Assembly: GCF_000340215.1 (NCBI RefSeq) | Contig: NW_006921535.1 | Span: 2,507,122 to 2,571,121 of the forward strand | Direction: 5' to 3' | Length of the DNA stretch: 64,000 bases | Origin: Pseudocercospora fijiensis CIRAD86 | Taxonomy: Eukaryota; Ascomycota; Dothideomycetes; Mycosphaerellales; Mycosphaerellaceae | Part shown: piece after piece, positions 44,872-56,593 of the stretch | Position numbering within the stretch: position 1 is the first letter of the stretch | Layout of the letters: each line of letters opens with the position of its first letter | Translations under genes and position numbers: made by a program | The notes under the pieces: generated by a model | The model's input: only the letters and a program-made list of their open reading frames with translations | What the model was told of the DNA's origin: nothing | Databases searched by the model: none

Positions 44872-44996
44872 GGCGGAAATGAGCAGAGGACGTGCAGGCT
44901 TCGTTTATCGCACTTCTTCTTAAGTCATATTAAGGTGTCATGTTTCACTCATGATCGTCGGCGGGTATGTCCAACCAACTCCAACGGCTCCATTGC

Positions 44997-45005
44997 CGGA
45001 TGTTG
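44997..45005. repeat. Apparent target duplication CGGATGTTG (left)
   Basis: Identical nonamer at 48657-48665, exactly flanking the RIP-mutated block. Confidence 0.7.
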
Positions 45006-48000
45006 AGGTATTCTTGTATGTCAGGAAATTTAGCGTACCACTGTTTGCAACAGTGGTTTACTTCCGGAGGGCGTTATCCACTGACTCAGTATAGTTTACC
45101 TAGTAATCGACGGTTCTTTTCCTCTTCTGGTACCGTGTTAACCTTCTCGGTTATACTTCCAGTTCTAACCTTATCTCTATAGCTCTTTCTTATATATAGA
45201 TCTAGCTCTTTCTATAATAGCTTAAATACTATTTAATCGTTATTATTGTTATCGTCGCTATACCGCCGCCGTTTAGGCCTAACCGTATACTATATAATAT
45301 AATCGATATCCGAAAGCAGCTATTTAATATACCGTAGGGGTTAACTTTCGAGCCTAAGCGCTTTAAGGTGCTAAAGGGCTATATAAGTAACGTATATAAG
45401 GAGGCGAAGTCGCAAAGGACGAAGAATAGATTGCAATAGTAGTCGTACTAGTATTATCGTTATAGGCGCGATTAGTAGCGAAATAGGTCGCCCTCGGAGG
45501 GCATTCGTAAGGCTAAATATAATAAAAAGCTATATAATACTATAATACTAGTTATCTCGCACTTCCGGAGCAAAGAAGAGGCTAATCTATATAAAATTAG
45601 TGTCCGCTATTACCGAGTCGACCCTTCTATAGTAGGTAATAACCTATACTACTATAACCTAAAATATATAGATATTAGGTTAGCTAATAACGCGCTAAGG
45701 GTATTCCTCGAGGAGTTAATAGAATAGCGCAAATTTAACGTCGCTAAGGTACTAGACTTTATTAAAAATAGCCTATTAAAGGACGAGTTTAGTAAGATTA
45801 GTAGATAGTATATAAAGGTTAGTACTATCGCCTAGTCGAAGATTAGGTCTAACCTAAAGAAAGTGCGTAGTACTAAGCGAGGAAATGCGACTATTTAGCT
45901 AGACGACCTTCCTACCGTACTTAAAGGCCTTTGTAATAATATAGACGGCAAAGAGCTCTAATACTAGGCGATTTCTAAGAAACTAAAGAGTAAGATAGAG
46001 CGCAGTATCGTCTTCTAAACCGACTAGTAGCGAGTATTATTAAATAGCGAGGCAGGAGATATAAGTATAGCTATCGTTATTATTGTTATTAGTAGTGCTA
46101 TTGCTATAGAAGGTAGGCGTATAACTAAGCTTACGAGCTTGCGTTCTATTATTCTAACTACTAACTTTAAAAATTCAAAACATTACCGACTTATATACTA
46201 TATAGTTGTTCTTGCTAGACGCAACTTATAAGACTACCGACCTTAGCTAGAGCCTTTTTACTATATATGTTCGTAATAGGTTAGGGTATTAGTTGCTAGT
46301 AGGATATATACTGCTCGAATCTTAGAAAGCTAAGCTAGTAGAAGCCGGACTTCGAGTTATCAAATCGTAGTTACTATACTAGAAGGCTATTGCAGCTATA
46401 ACCGACGACTCGGCCTTAGAACAGGCGGCTATTAATCTCTCCTTTAAAGAGCGACCTATGCTTATTTATCTCTACTAGCGCTACGTTAAGGAGACCTTCC
46501 TTCGCTCGTTTCTAGAAGCCTATTATCCTAAGATTATAAAGCGATTCTACTACGCAATCTACTACGCCCGCAGCGTAGGAGAGGTTACTATCGATATAAA
46601 TTAGATACAGGAGTAGTTAGGAGAGAAGAAGCCTATAGACTAGTAGAACAAGGTCTAATATATACGCTATAATTAGACTAGCGAGACGTTACGGAAATAG
46701 GCTACTTAGGCACGGCTCTATAGTCTATTGTTGCTGCAAATAAAGACAACTTCGCCTCTCGAGGGTTACTACTATACTATTAAGTATAACCGCAACAAGC
46801 GGAACCTCGTGTTCTACAACCTATATAGTACAATTCTCGAGGTTCTTAAGGTAGACGATAGGCTAGCTTACAAGGCATAACTAGCTAGCTATAGGGTTAG
46901 TAAAGGCATACAATATTAGTACTAAAAGGGCCTTCTAAGCTTCGAGTCTTTGCAACTACCGGCCGCTTAAGATCGCCTTCGAGAATAGGTAGATATTGCT
47001 ATTAAATTAGAAGCTAAGGCGGCGCCTATATATAAGGGCATACTGCGTAGTTATAACTATATAACTCCGGCTCGCTGCAATTGCCTCGTATAGTTTCAAA
47101 CCCGCCTACCTTGTTACTATATTCTACGAGACTACCTATTTAATAGACTAGAAATTAGTAAGCTATAACAGCGACGATATATCGAGCTGTTTCTAGGCCT
47201 TAACGTTATGTTTGCTTACGAATACTAGCGCGTTCTCGACACTTAGCAACTCGTAATCGAAGGTTACGAAGAAGACGCCGTTTCCTTAGTACAAACACCT
47301 TAATTAAGAGACCTTCGAGGCTACTTTAAGGAGGCCGTAGAAACACTGAATTTGAAGTACTAGCGGATAAAGGACGACCCTTCTATTAACCCTTCTATAA
47401 AGGACTTATTCTATGCCTTCTACGTACGGAAGGTAAAGGACTTCTTAGACAGTTACTACGTACTAAATATTAACTAGTTTATCGCTAACCTATAAGAGGT
47501 CCTATTTATAGGTAAGACCGAGCGATAGTAGACAACTTAGCTACCTTCTAAACTAGCGATACTAACTCGCCCTCGATTGCTACTAACAACACCGGAAACT
47601 TATTATATCTATACTAATATAACCCTCCGACTGTTACTAAAACGGCGCGTTTAGTCGTTACCTATTCGATAACCTATATTTATATTACCTTCGCTAGGCG
47701 ACCTTACTCCGAGGCTATTTCCGCGCCTTCTACCTCTTCTACTATATATACCGCGCCGCGAGACAATATTAGAAACACAGTCCTTATAACCGCTCGATAT
47801 AGACGACGTTAAAGAGGTAGATTTAATAGGGGATATAATAGTACGAGGTCTACCTATGCCGCTAGGCCTTCGCTATTTAACTAACTACTAGCATTAGGGT
47901 AAGCTATTATAGGTCTATATATACGGTATTTAAGAGGTTAACGGCTACGCTATAGACGACCGTTGCTTTGCCGATAAAGGCCTCTCTTCCTTCTTCGAGC

Positions 48001-48656
48001 TTCTTATCTTCTATAATATAGACGACGACCTTATTAAGATAATAATAGACTATATAAAGGAAGACGATATCGAGCGAGCCGCTAGGCGATTAACTAGCTA
48101 GACAATAGACGACTCGGACGACGACGCCGCTAATAACTTGCCTAGTAACGAGCGCGTTAGACGAGAAATAAGAGGTATAAGGATATATAGTAACCGCTAG
48201 TCGACCGCTAGTAAGGCGATAACAACTCGTACGAGACTACGCAATACGTAGCAACAACAACGAGGCCGAAGAGATAGCAACTAGCGAGGGTAGGCCTTTC
48301 GCTATAGTCGTAGAAGAAGGTAATTTTATAGCGATTCTATAGCAATAATAGTATATTTAATCTTAGTCTATATAATAGTCTTATCTACTATAAAACAGCC
48401 GCTTCTATAATAGTCTCTTCTACTGCAAAATAGCTACTTCTATAATAGTTAAAATAGCTACTTCCGATAGCCGATAGGCTCGAGAGAGGCGCCTTTCTTA
48501 ACCTAAATCGTTACTATACCGAGTAGTTCTAAACGCTACTAAATTAGAGGATTGCGGGAGGCTTGTTGCCTAGTAATCGCTAGTAAAAGACTGTGTCCCT
48601 GACTCCGCTCTAGGTTCAGCTAAAACTCACTAAATTTCCTGACATATAGCAGTAAT
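45006..48656 (+). mobile_element. TIR DNA transposon, RIP-degraded, probable 9-bp target duplication
   Basis: 3,651 bp. TGTCAGGAAATTTAG (45019-45033) and its reverse complement CTAAATTTCCTGACA (48630-48644) are perfect 15-bp inverted repeats; the 12-13 outer bases on each side match imperfectly. CGGATGTTG flanks both ends. A 9-bp duplication is typical of Mutator-like (MULE) elements; if the inner TA next to TGTCAGG were the target instead, Tc1/mariner would fit. Plus-strand frames (about 45300-48200) hold long protein-like stretches with TAG/TAA stops, ending in an Asp-rich and then Arg/Gln-rich part. No catalytic motif recognised. Confidence 0.75.
45037..45058. repeat. Short perfect hairpin near the left TIR
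   Basis: ACCACTGTT, short loop, AACAGTGGT: 9-bp arms just inside the left TIR. Confidence 0.7.
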
Positions 48657-48665
48657 CGGATGTTG

Positions 48666-49156
48666 TAAGTACCGCGACTGCCGAAGCCCAGCGATTTCTC
48701 AACCACCACACCACCCGCTATCCACAGCAGTGCAGTCCCATTGCCTCAACCCATCGGGCCATTCATGTTGCCTTGCCTACTACAAGATCTGGCTGTGCTT
48801 CCACTCAGATCTTGCTTCGCTCGGCAAGCCTCAAGCAGTACCTGCCTGCGCGATACTTCATGTAACTTACAGTATGTCCAGTTGAGTGATTATTATTGAC
48901 ACCGCCCCCGCCGCCACCCTACGCAGTCATCACACCGCTGAAAGGGTTCCATCGCGACGGTACTGGCATGTGAGAAGAATCGCCTCTTCTGGAAGTCTGC
49001 CCGCCCGGCTGCTTAGGAACTCCCAGCCTCACCCACGTCATACTTCTGCTCATTATTCAGGCATGCTGGAGCCTGGATCGCTTGAACACGAACAGCACAT
49101 GCACCGCCCGGTGTCGAATTGGCTTCATATATAAGTGTTATTATATTCCCCCCACC
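48666..49156. other. Intergenic interval
   Basis: About 490 bp with normal composition, starting at the transposon target site; likely promoter of the F-box-like gene. No gene seen. Confidence 0.5.
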
Positions 49157-50665
49157 ATGTCCATATCCACGTCTCCAGGATTCCATCTTCCAGAGGAGAT
49201 CCTGTCGCTTGTTTTGGACCACTTTCGAGTACCCACCGCGAAGGAGATTGGCGAATTGCGTGATCCAGACTTTGGCCGCCTCAGTGAGCACGATTGTCAG
49301 CTGAAGCAGCATCTTGCGACCTTGTCGAGTCTCAATCAGGTGTCGAAAGCTCTCAATCGCATCACGAGGCCGCTCTTGTACTCTATTTTTCCTGGGTTCC
49401 GAGTAGTCAACGCCAGACTTTTCGTCAAGGCTCTTGCGAGGAATACTGAGCTTGGCGGACATGTTCAGCAAATCGTCATCGACAAATGGGAGCATGTTGC
49501 CTTCACCGACGATCATGGCGCCCACGGTATCGATCGTTCATACTTGTCTCTCGAAGCACAATGCCATCAGTATGTTCGAGACCTGCGCAAAGTCTCTTGC
49601 TATCCAATGGGGCTAGGATCGCCAGTTGGCTCTGAGCTCGAGAGCGGGAGAGCAGATGTTGTCATCACAATGCTGATGGCCCTCTGTACCAACATTACCG
49701 CTATCGAAACTTCCGTTCCATGTCTGCCTGCGGAAGCGCACAGGCACGCGCTCCTGCGAGCCCAGTCTCTGTGGTTCTTGCTAGACAATATGGTTTGGAG
49801 GAGATGGTCTAACGGCTCTGATAGGCGCTATAGATCTGTTCGAGAACTGTCTATTCGACTGGAGCGTCAGTCAGGCGCCTTTGGTGTGCTGTTCAGCAAA
49901 ACAATGCTCGAAATGCCAAGACTGGAATCATTTTCTGCCCAGAGATTGAACTGCGTAAAGTTGCTTACACCGCACCCAATGGATGTTCACTTCACACACC
50001 GAGATCCATGGCCGGGTCTGAAGCGAATCGAATTACGAGAGTGTCGCATTGAGAATGCAAGTCTTGGTGCACTGCTCTTGCGTGCGCCGAATCTCCGTGT
50101 TTTGGATATCCAGTGGCCTGTCCAGCAACATCGTCTTCATTTTGGCATTATAGGCGAATTTCTCACTAGCCGAGGAGACAATCTGGAAGTAGTAAGATTA
50201 GACTCGAGACAGAATATCTGCCCACCATTTGAAGGCGATACCAGACCCTCCGATCTGGCAAGAACCGAAGCAATCGACGCTCCACTGGGATGCTTGCACG
50301 AGATGGAGAACTTGAAACATCTGGCTGCAACTCCAGCTGCCCTCTTCGGTTGCCATTTTGATGTGAATCATGACATTTTAAAGAATTGTCTACCAGTGAG
50401 CGTCCAGGAGTTGACAATTCTTGAACCGCAGCAACAAGGCAATGAGGATGCGTATCGAGACCCGATACCGCATCACGATATCACGGCCTTCCTCGAACAT
50501 GCAATAGAGGAGGATCTCCCCCTCCGCAAGATCAACATTCACGGCTCGAGAGAGGGCTGGAAAGTGTTTGATAATCAAAACTGGTCGAGATCAGCGGCTG
50601 AAGTCTCCTCGCATCCGCCATTGTTGCAAACACCTCGATGGAATATCACCTTGCAGCGCACGTGA
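49157..50665 (+). CDS. F-box-like protein with LRR-type C-terminal region
   Basis: Single exon, 502 residues from ATG 49157 (MSISTSPGFHLPEE). Residues 9-60 contain LPEEILSLVLDHF and later LNQVSKALNRITRPLLYSIFP, the usual F-box helix pair in fungal proteins. The remaining sequence has LRR-like pieces (LKRIELRECRIENASLGALLLR, LRVLDIQW, LEVVRLDSRQN). Known: F-box proteins link substrates to Skp1/Cullin-1 ubiquitin ligases. The substrate is unknown. Ends convergently with the CorA-type gene. Confidence 0.75.
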   Translation: MSISTSPGFHLPEEILSLVLDHFRVPTAKEIGELRDPDFGRLSEHDCQLKQHLATLSSLNQVSKALNRITRPLLYSIFPGFRVVNARLFVKALARNTELGGHVQQIVIDKWEHVAFTDDHGAHGIDRSYLSLEAQCHQYVRDLRKVSCYPMGLGSPVGSELESGRADVVITMLMALCTNITAIETSVPCLPAEAHRHALLRAQSLWFLLDNMVWRRWSNGSDRRYRSVRELSIRLERQSGAFGVLFSKTMLEMPRLESFSAQRLNCVKLLTPHPMDVHFTHRDPWPGLKRIELRECRIENASLGALLLRAPNLRVLDIQWPVQQHRLHFGIIGEFLTSRGDNLEVVRLDSRQNICPPFEGDTRPSDLARTEAIDAPLGCLHEMENLKHLAATPAALFGCHFDVNHDILKNCLPVSVQELTILEPQQQGNEDAYRDPIPHHDITAFLEHAIEEDLPLRKINIHGSREGWKVFDNQNWSRSAAEVSSHPPLLQTPRWNITLQRT

Positions 50666-51146
50666 GAGTTCTGGAACCGTACAAAGGACATTGCGATTGG
50701 ATTCGATTCTATTCGCCTGTCTATCTGCCAAAGTACTTCTGATGCAAGACGATCATCTGCACTGGACTTATCTTGGCACTGGGATAGGTTTCATTCGTCC
50801 GATCGTGAATACGAGGTCCAAGAGTCTGTATGCTTCCTTGAAAGCACCTTCAATCGACCTGATTTCTGTGGAATTGAGCTGGCAGCAAGACCCAGAAAAG
50901 CATCAAGATTATTCTCATTTGTGCGGTCTGCTTATGGGAATGAATCAACGAAGGGAGGAAATTTTCTCAAGGCCATGCTACTGGCCTTCAGTACACGAGA
51001 AAAGCTTGTCATTCTGTCGTAAACTGTAAACTCCTTTAGACAAATATGGAAGCGATAAATCTTTCAAAGCTCGAAGCACGTACGAAGTTCCAGGATTCAG
51101 AATGTTGCCGAAGCAAGCAGAGCCGAGAATGAAGATATGGATGACC
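50666..51146. other. Convergent intergenic interval
   Basis: About 480 bp between the F-box-like and CorA-type genes. A 153-residue open frame overlapping the F-box end is compositionally unconvincing. Confidence 0.5.
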
Positions 51147-53054
51147 TCAACTCGGCCTATCGGTGCCGTATACCCTGAAGCCAGAAGTACTTCCGAAGGC
51201 TGCTCGTCGTCGTAGTGCTGTCGTTGTCGATGCCTGAGTCTCTCTCCTCGTCTCGCGCCACATATGAAGCTTCTCCAGCATCGGCGCTCCAGAAAATGCC
51301 AGAAATATTGACGCACTGACAACGCCTGCGGTGACGCAAATGGCTACTGCCCAGAAGAGCCATTGCGTCTTCTCCATGTCCCTGATATCGGAGAAATTCA
51401 TACCAAAAAAGCTGGAAACAAAATTAAGAGGTAGAAAGACGATGGTCACCACCGTGAACACGAGAATGGCCTTTCCATGGTCTTCGAGACGTATATTGAC
51501 GAGTTGGATGGTCCTGGTGACCAGCCTGTCTGTATTATCTCGGAGATCTCGCAGGTCGGCTAGTTCTCGCTCGAGATTGTCCACGAGCTGTGCCACAGGG
51601 TCAGTGAGTACAGATGCTGAAAGTTGGCGATATGTCGACCGTCGCGATATGTGATTGTATGTGGCATCATAGTCCTCAAGGTCTCCGTAATGATTGGTCC
51701 TGGTCGACTGCACAGAGCCTGGCCTTCTGGCGACAGGCGATGGCGCTTGAGCGTCATTCGCACCACCCATGGCCTCCGATATACTTCGCAGTACGTTGAT
51801 AGTGTCCAATTGATCTTCAGTGATCTGTATGACAATGTTAAGTTCTTCCTGGCATGCAATGAGATCCATGACCAGTTTGGTTGACGGCGCTCGGTGAAGT
51901 CGGTATTGGAGATGCCCAAGATGACCAGCGTATCGATCAGCCATGCATAGATACAGATCGGGCCAGAAGTTGCGATGCAGCATACCAACGGCGCCACTCA
52001 AGCTCGCGATAGTATGCGTAAAAGCAGTGTATTCTCGAGGCTCGTCGGACCTAAAGTAATTGTTGCGAATGCCACGAAAAGAGACATCCGAGATCCTGGA
52101 CATGAGCTGGAATGGTGGCCAGCGTGACTTCCAGGTCTGATTAGACGAGAAGGTAACAACATGCTCAGGATCGATGGCAAGAATCCAGAGTTCGTCGACG
52201 TTTAGACGTGTGGGATAGCGACCATACCATTGTCGCACTTTCAGGTCCATCTCACGATTATTGCTCCAAGGCTTGTGCTTAGCAAAGACCTGTGAGCCTT
52301 CGCGATCATGAGTATCCTCCAGGCGATAATAGTACTGGAGGATAGAACGTACGATGTGTGCGGACGACCTTGATGACAGAAATCCTTCTCGCCTGTCGAC
52401 CTGAAATCGGAGAGGTGGAGTTGGGCCCTGTGTCGTCCAGTCCAAGAATGGCACGGAAACCAGCAGAGGGTAGAGATCCTCTCCATCGCCGCTGACGGAG
52501 GCCGGCTGTAGGACTTTGGCGAATGGGGCAAAATGCTTGCCATGCTTGGAGAAGCGGGTCTGTCTCTGGATTGCAATGTCGAGCATACGCATGGAATCTG
52601 CTACAGTCGCTATGTCGTCAGACAAGGCCCAGAGGGTTCCAGCAATGTACTCCGGGAATTGGCTGGAGCAATGTATCCATCGACATTTGGCTGAATCCTC
52701 GTCGTCCAACGCATCTCGCTGGTACTTCCGCAGACGAAGATATCGCATCCAGCCATGATCTTCCTCCAGATTGCTGAATCGCTGTTTCTCTATAGCATTG
52801 TCGGTGGCTTCAGAGATGCGGAGGAGACTTGCAGAAGGTGTATAGGCTGCGCTGTCTGGAACCAGGCTTGATGCTGACCTTTCAACTATCTCCAGCAGGG
52901 GACCCCGTTCGGCACGCAGTGTTTCCAAGCGCACATCGTGGACCATCAACTGTGCCGGGGTGAGTGGCTTCTTCCTCCACTGACGATCATCCTCATAGTT
53001 CCTCGATGGCGGCACATGGTCGTGCGGCTGCCAAAGACTGGGGACTTTTGGCAT
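51147..53054 (-). CDS. CorA-type Mg2+ transporter-like membrane protein
   Basis: Single exon, 635 residues from ATG 53054. The N-terminal ~500 residues form a large soluble region (WMRYLRLRKYQRDALDDEDS, then a coiled-coil-like ELADLRDLRDNTDRLVTRTIQ). Two C-terminal TM helices: ILVFTVVTIVFLPLNFVSSF followed by GMN in FFGMNFSDI, and WLFWAVAICVTAGVVSASIF. The GMN after TM1 is the CorA selectivity signature. Known: CorA proteins are pentameric Mg2+ channels; the fungal long-N-terminus group is poorly characterised. An ATG at 53306 would run into the divergent gene, so the shorter start is preferred. Basic/Thr-rich C-terminal tail. Confidence 0.88.
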   Translation of the reverse strand: MPKVPSLWQPHDHVPPSRNYEDDRQWRKKPLTPAQLMVHDVRLETLRAERGPLLEIVERSASSLVPDSAAYTPSASLLRISEATDNAIEKQRFSNLEEDHGWMRYLRLRKYQRDALDDEDSAKCRWIHCSSQFPEYIAGTLWALSDDIATVADSMRMLDIAIQRQTRFSKHGKHFAPFAKVLQPASVSGDGEDLYPLLVSVPFLDWTTQGPTPPLRFQVDRREGFLSSRSSAHIVRSILQYYYRLEDTHDREGSQVFAKHKPWSNNREMDLKVRQWYGRYPTRLNVDELWILAIDPEHVVTFSSNQTWKSRWPPFQLMSRISDVSFRGIRNNYFRSDEPREYTAFTHTIASLSGAVGMLHRNFWPDLYLCMADRYAGHLGHLQYRLHRAPSTKLVMDLIACQEELNIVIQITEDQLDTINVLRSISEAMGGANDAQAPSPVARRPGSVQSTRTNHYGDLEDYDATYNHISRRSTYRQLSASVLTDPVAQLVDNLERELADLRDLRDNTDRLVTRTIQLVNIRLEDHGKAILVFTVVTIVFLPLNFVSSFFGMNFSDIRDMEKTQWLFWAVAICVTAGVVSASIFLAFSGAPMLEKLHMWRETRRETQASTTTALRRRAAFGSTSGFRVYGTDRPS

Positions 53055-53309
53055 TGCATGTTGGCAGAAACACGCAGGAAGTGAGAGCTGAGGAAAGGAG
53101 CGAGTGAGCAGTCCCAGAGCCGAGAGCCTAGGGGATTCGGATTCGGATTCGGATTCGTCTGCGCCACCGCCACTGCCACCGCCACTGTGGCTGGTGGAGG
53201 TCCGAGGTTCTCGCGAATCATGCCCACCTCCCAGAGCAAAAGCACAGCGCGTTGACATGAGATCTTTTCTACGTTTCTCTCCGCCCCGCCCTTCCAGCAC
53301 ATACATAGC
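53055..53309. promoter_or_regulatory. Divergent promoter region, CorA-type / dihydroorotase
   Basis: 255 bp between divergent start codons. It contains a GGATTC hexanucleotide repeat (four units, 53133-53156) followed by a GCCACC-type repeat (about 53161-53188). Confidence 0.6.
53133..53156. repeat. GGATTC microsatellite, four units
   Basis: Four perfect tandem hexamers in the divergent promoter. Confidence 0.95.
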
Positions 53310-54510
53310 ATGGCCTCAGGCGCGAATGGAGAGACACTGGAAAAGTTCGATGGCCTTGAGCTGCCCGCTGCCGCCGACATGCATGTGCATTTGCGCGAAG
53401 GTGATATGACGGCTCTCGTGGTGTATGGAGATCCCGAGCGTGTGCTTCCTGCGAGAGATTGACGATGTGCAGACCAACCATCCGCCACGGTGGTGTCAAT
53501 ACCGTTTTTGTCATGGTAAGAGAGCGACGATGTGATCGGAAGCGGCTCCGGTGACCTGACATACGCAGCCCAACCTGGTGCCTCCCATCACGACCGTCAA
53601 TCATGCGTTGCAATACCAGCGACATCTTCACAAGCTGGAGCCAAACGTACGCTTCCTCATGTCTCTCTATCTCCACCCAAACATCAAGCCAGAGACCATC
53701 ATCGAAGCCAAGAAAGCTGGGATCACCGGAGTGAAGTCGTATCCTCATGGAGTCACCACAAACTCAAGTCACGGCGTCATGTCGTATGAAGACTTCTACC
53801 CGGTATTCGAAGAAATGGAGCGCCAAGACATGGTGTTGAATCTGCACGGAGAGCTTCCACCATCCGCAGGCGCCGATATCACAGTCCTCAATGCCGAAGA
53901 AGCATTCTTGCCCACCCTCCTGGACCTTCACAAGCGCTTTCCAAAGCTTCGCATCATCCTCGAGCACTGCACGACCGCGGCTGCCGTACGCACAGTGAGC
54001 TCTTGCGGCGACACAGTCGCGGCTACGTTGACTGCACACCATCTCTGGATCACCGTCGACGACTGGGCCGGAGACCCACACTGCTTCTGCAAACCCGTCG
54101 CCAAGAATCCTTCAGATCGACGAGCCCTTCTCGAAGCCGCAGTCAGCGGGAATCCGAAATTCTTCTTCGGCAGCGACTCCGCTCCTCATCCCGCCAAGGC
54201 GAAGCGCACCGACAAGATTGCTGCTGGTGTATTCACACAGCCTCATGCCGTCGGATTGGTCGTGAATGCCTTGGAGGTTGGTGTCGAGAAGGGCTTGATC
54301 AAGCAATCTGACGTCACGGCTGAGAAGCTGGAAGGCTTTCTGTGCACTTTCGCTCGTGACTTCTACAGGATCAAAGATGAGAAGAACGAGCGTATCGTGC
54401 TTGGGAGAGGGAAAGCTTCCATCGCTGAGAGTCTGGTGACGGAAGATGGCTCGATCGAGGTCATTCCGTTCCGAAGAGGCAAGGTGACTTGGGAGACCTC
54501 TTGGAAGTGA
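53310..54510 (+). CDS. URA4: Dihydroorotase
   Basis: Exons 53310-53422, 53473-53515 and 53569-54510 (donors GTATGG and GTAAGA); phases close to give 365 residues. Metal ligands in DMHVHLREGD; conserved PTIRHGGVNTVFVMPNLVPP spans two introns; carboxylysine-type Lys in VKSYPHG; His in LNLHGELP and ILEHCTTAAAV; ATLTAHHLWI; catalytic Asp in GSDSAPHP. Known: converts carbamoyl-aspartate to dihydroorotate, third step of pyrimidine synthesis, cytosolic, PyrC-type as in yeast Ura4. The C-terminal PFRRGKVTWETSWK is typical. Divergent from the CorA-type gene. Confidence 0.96.
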
Positions 54511-54974
54511 GAGTGGAGGCGGCGGCAGCTATATTCCGCTTACACTAGTGACAACAGCAGACTTTACATGCCTTGACTCACGGCCAGCATGGGCATCTTG
54601 GTCCCCTGCAACTGGCACGGAAGTGCGATCAATGAACGGAAATTGGAGACGTGTGCATTGGAACGTGGACGAAGTCACGATGCATTTGCATCAACTCGTC
54701 ACACTATCTAAAGATTTCGGCAAAATAAAGTCGCAACGGGCCTTGCGACGAGCTTGGAAAATGCGAGCTCGCATCGGCTAGTGTAGTCCTCCGACCCAGA
54801 ACACGACAATGCTGACTCAATCAGCAATTCGAAATGAATGATCAATGTACAGTGTGCGAAGTATAGTCATCCGGCCGTGGTCGCGTGTAAACACGACATG
54901 TTCCCCAACTCCTTCATCATGCATCATAAGATCTTCCCTTCCATATCAAATGGAACGGTGCCTCGTGGCGCGCG
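54511..54974. other. Convergent intergenic interval
   Basis: About 460 bp between dihydroorotase and the P450 gene. Nothing recognised. Confidence 0.5.
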
Positions 54975-56593
54975 CTACGTCTCTCGAGGTGTGAGCGCAA
55001 CCTTAGCGCCGTGGAGGTTAACACAAGTCAGAGTGATGAATTCAGTCCAAGGGTTGGGGCCTCTGCTTTCGATTCCACTGAAAGCCTGGCACAGCCGCAC
55101 AGTGCAATAGCTAGCCTCGGTCAAAGCGAATTGCTGCCCTAGAATCACGCATCATGTCAGTGCTTGTACCTGAATGACGGGGTGTCTGTGTCTGTCGACT
55201 CACCTAGACAAATTCTCGCTCCGCCGTTGAACGGAAGATACTCCCATCCTGGTCGCAGACCTTTCTTTCCCGTGACCGGATCGTCGAGCCATCGTTCTGG
55301 CTTGAACTCCTCGGCGTCTTCTCCATAGAAGTCTTTTCGTCGATGCATAGCCCACACACTCCAGGCCATGACAGAGTCCTTCTTGATGAAGATCGGAGCT
55401 CGACCATCTGGTCCACCTCCCAACGGCAGCGTGGTGTCTTCTGTTGCTTCCCTACTGTTCAAAGGAACGACAGGGTGGAGCCGCAGCGACTCATTCAGTA
55501 AAGCTTTCACATACTTCAAGTCTTTGAGCTGCTCGAATGACGGTCGGGCATCGTCGAGCTGCTTCACCTCGGCTTGCAACTTTTCCCAGATATCTGGCCG
55601 GTTGGAGAGCGTATACCAGACATTCGTGAGGAGCGAAGCGGTTGTGTCTCGGCCTGCAAGGAGAATATTCAGAGCTTCGCTACGGATGCGGATGGGATCA
55701 GTAGTCTGCTTCACCAGCTCATCGATGAAGACATATCGACCACTTTTGCCGTCGCCAATCGTCTTTTCGGCTAAGATCTGGTCGCGCCGTGCAAGACCCT
55801 TCTGAACGTAGTAATCAACGAAATCGTGAACGAATTTCGTGTCTTTCTCGAATCGTTTCGTCGCAAGGAACAGCTTCCCTATCGAGCCCCATCGGGCTAA
55901 GTTGGCGATGAAGTCCTGGCCATGAGTGAATGCATCGGCGAAACCATCGGTCGTGTTGCTCGCGAGGGAATTGGTGGACTCTCCAAAGAGGAATTCAGTG
56001 GCCGAGTCAATGGTCAAACGGAAGAATAGCTCCGACAGGTCCACGGTCTGGTTCCGCGGAATGATCGATATGAGCTGCGAAACATGCTTTTCAAATGTGT
56101 CGACGTCTGCGACCTGAGAACGCACAAAATTTGGTCGCAGCATGTCTCGAGAATGCTGCCACGCTGAGCCGTCGGTAGTGAAGATGCCTTCTCCCAGTAG
56201 AGGTCGGAAACCATACTTGCGCCTTCGTCCCAGGCTCCATTTGGTATGCTCCTTGGCTTGAATGATTTTGAGGTTCTCTGGTTCGGTTGTGATGTGCATG
56301 TGTTGACCAAGAAGCACGAGTTGATATGTGTTGGAGCTGGTCTCAGAAAATCTCCGGTGACCGACTTCGAGCATTCTGTGTTCTTTCAGAGCTTGCACAT
56401 TCTTCCGGAACAAATTCAAGCCTGTAATCTTGTCCCATTGTGGATACCACGGTGCTTCCATCACGCCCTTCTCGCGCTTGAATGCTCGCCGCCTGGCCCA
56501 CAGCGTGATGGAGGTGATGACCTGATATGCGATGTAGAGCGTCGCCAGCCCTAAGGCGGCTCTCGTGGTGTGGCTCATGTGCGAGACTTCCAT
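54975..56593 (-). CDS. Cytochrome P450, CYP52-like (fatty acid/alkane hydroxylase type)
   Basis: Exons 55204-56593 and 54975-55138 (donor GTGAGT); 517 residues. N-terminal membrane anchor [21 protein letters not shown]-helix [11 protein letters not shown], the CYP52-group form; K-helix ExxR in [12 protein letters not shown]-like KPERW; heme loop [10 protein letters not shown] with the Cys codon just before the intron, then [10 protein letters not shown] in exon 2; tail [11 protein letters not shown] matches CYP52-like ends. Known: CYP52 enzymes are ER-bound omega-hydroxylases of alkanes and fatty acids. The substrate here is inferred only from the family. Start at 56593 ([10 protein letters not shown]); an ATG at 56611-56737 range would add an unlikely leader. 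Confidence 0.94.

Noticed and set aside
45017..48646. TA target duplication for the 45-kb element (Tc1/mariner reading)
   Set aside because: TA occurs beside TGTCAGG on both sides, but TA is very common here; the 9-bp match exactly outside the block is far less likely by chance. Kept as an alternative only.
48886..49134. 82-residue open frame before the F-box-like gene
   Set aside because: Arg/His/Ser-rich composition and promoter position; no support as a gene.
50568..51029. 153-residue open frame after the F-box-like gene
   Set aside because: Overlaps the F-box-like stop region in another frame, with no recognisable domain or protein-like pattern.
53133..53188. Short tandem repeats considered as a CRISPR-like array
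   Set aside because: Plain hexanucleotide microsatellite with no spacers, in a eukaryotic promoter.
52946..53488. 180-residue antisense frame across the CorA/dihydroorotase divergent promoter
   Set aside because: Arises from the hexanucleotide repeat and overlaps dihydroorotase exon 1.
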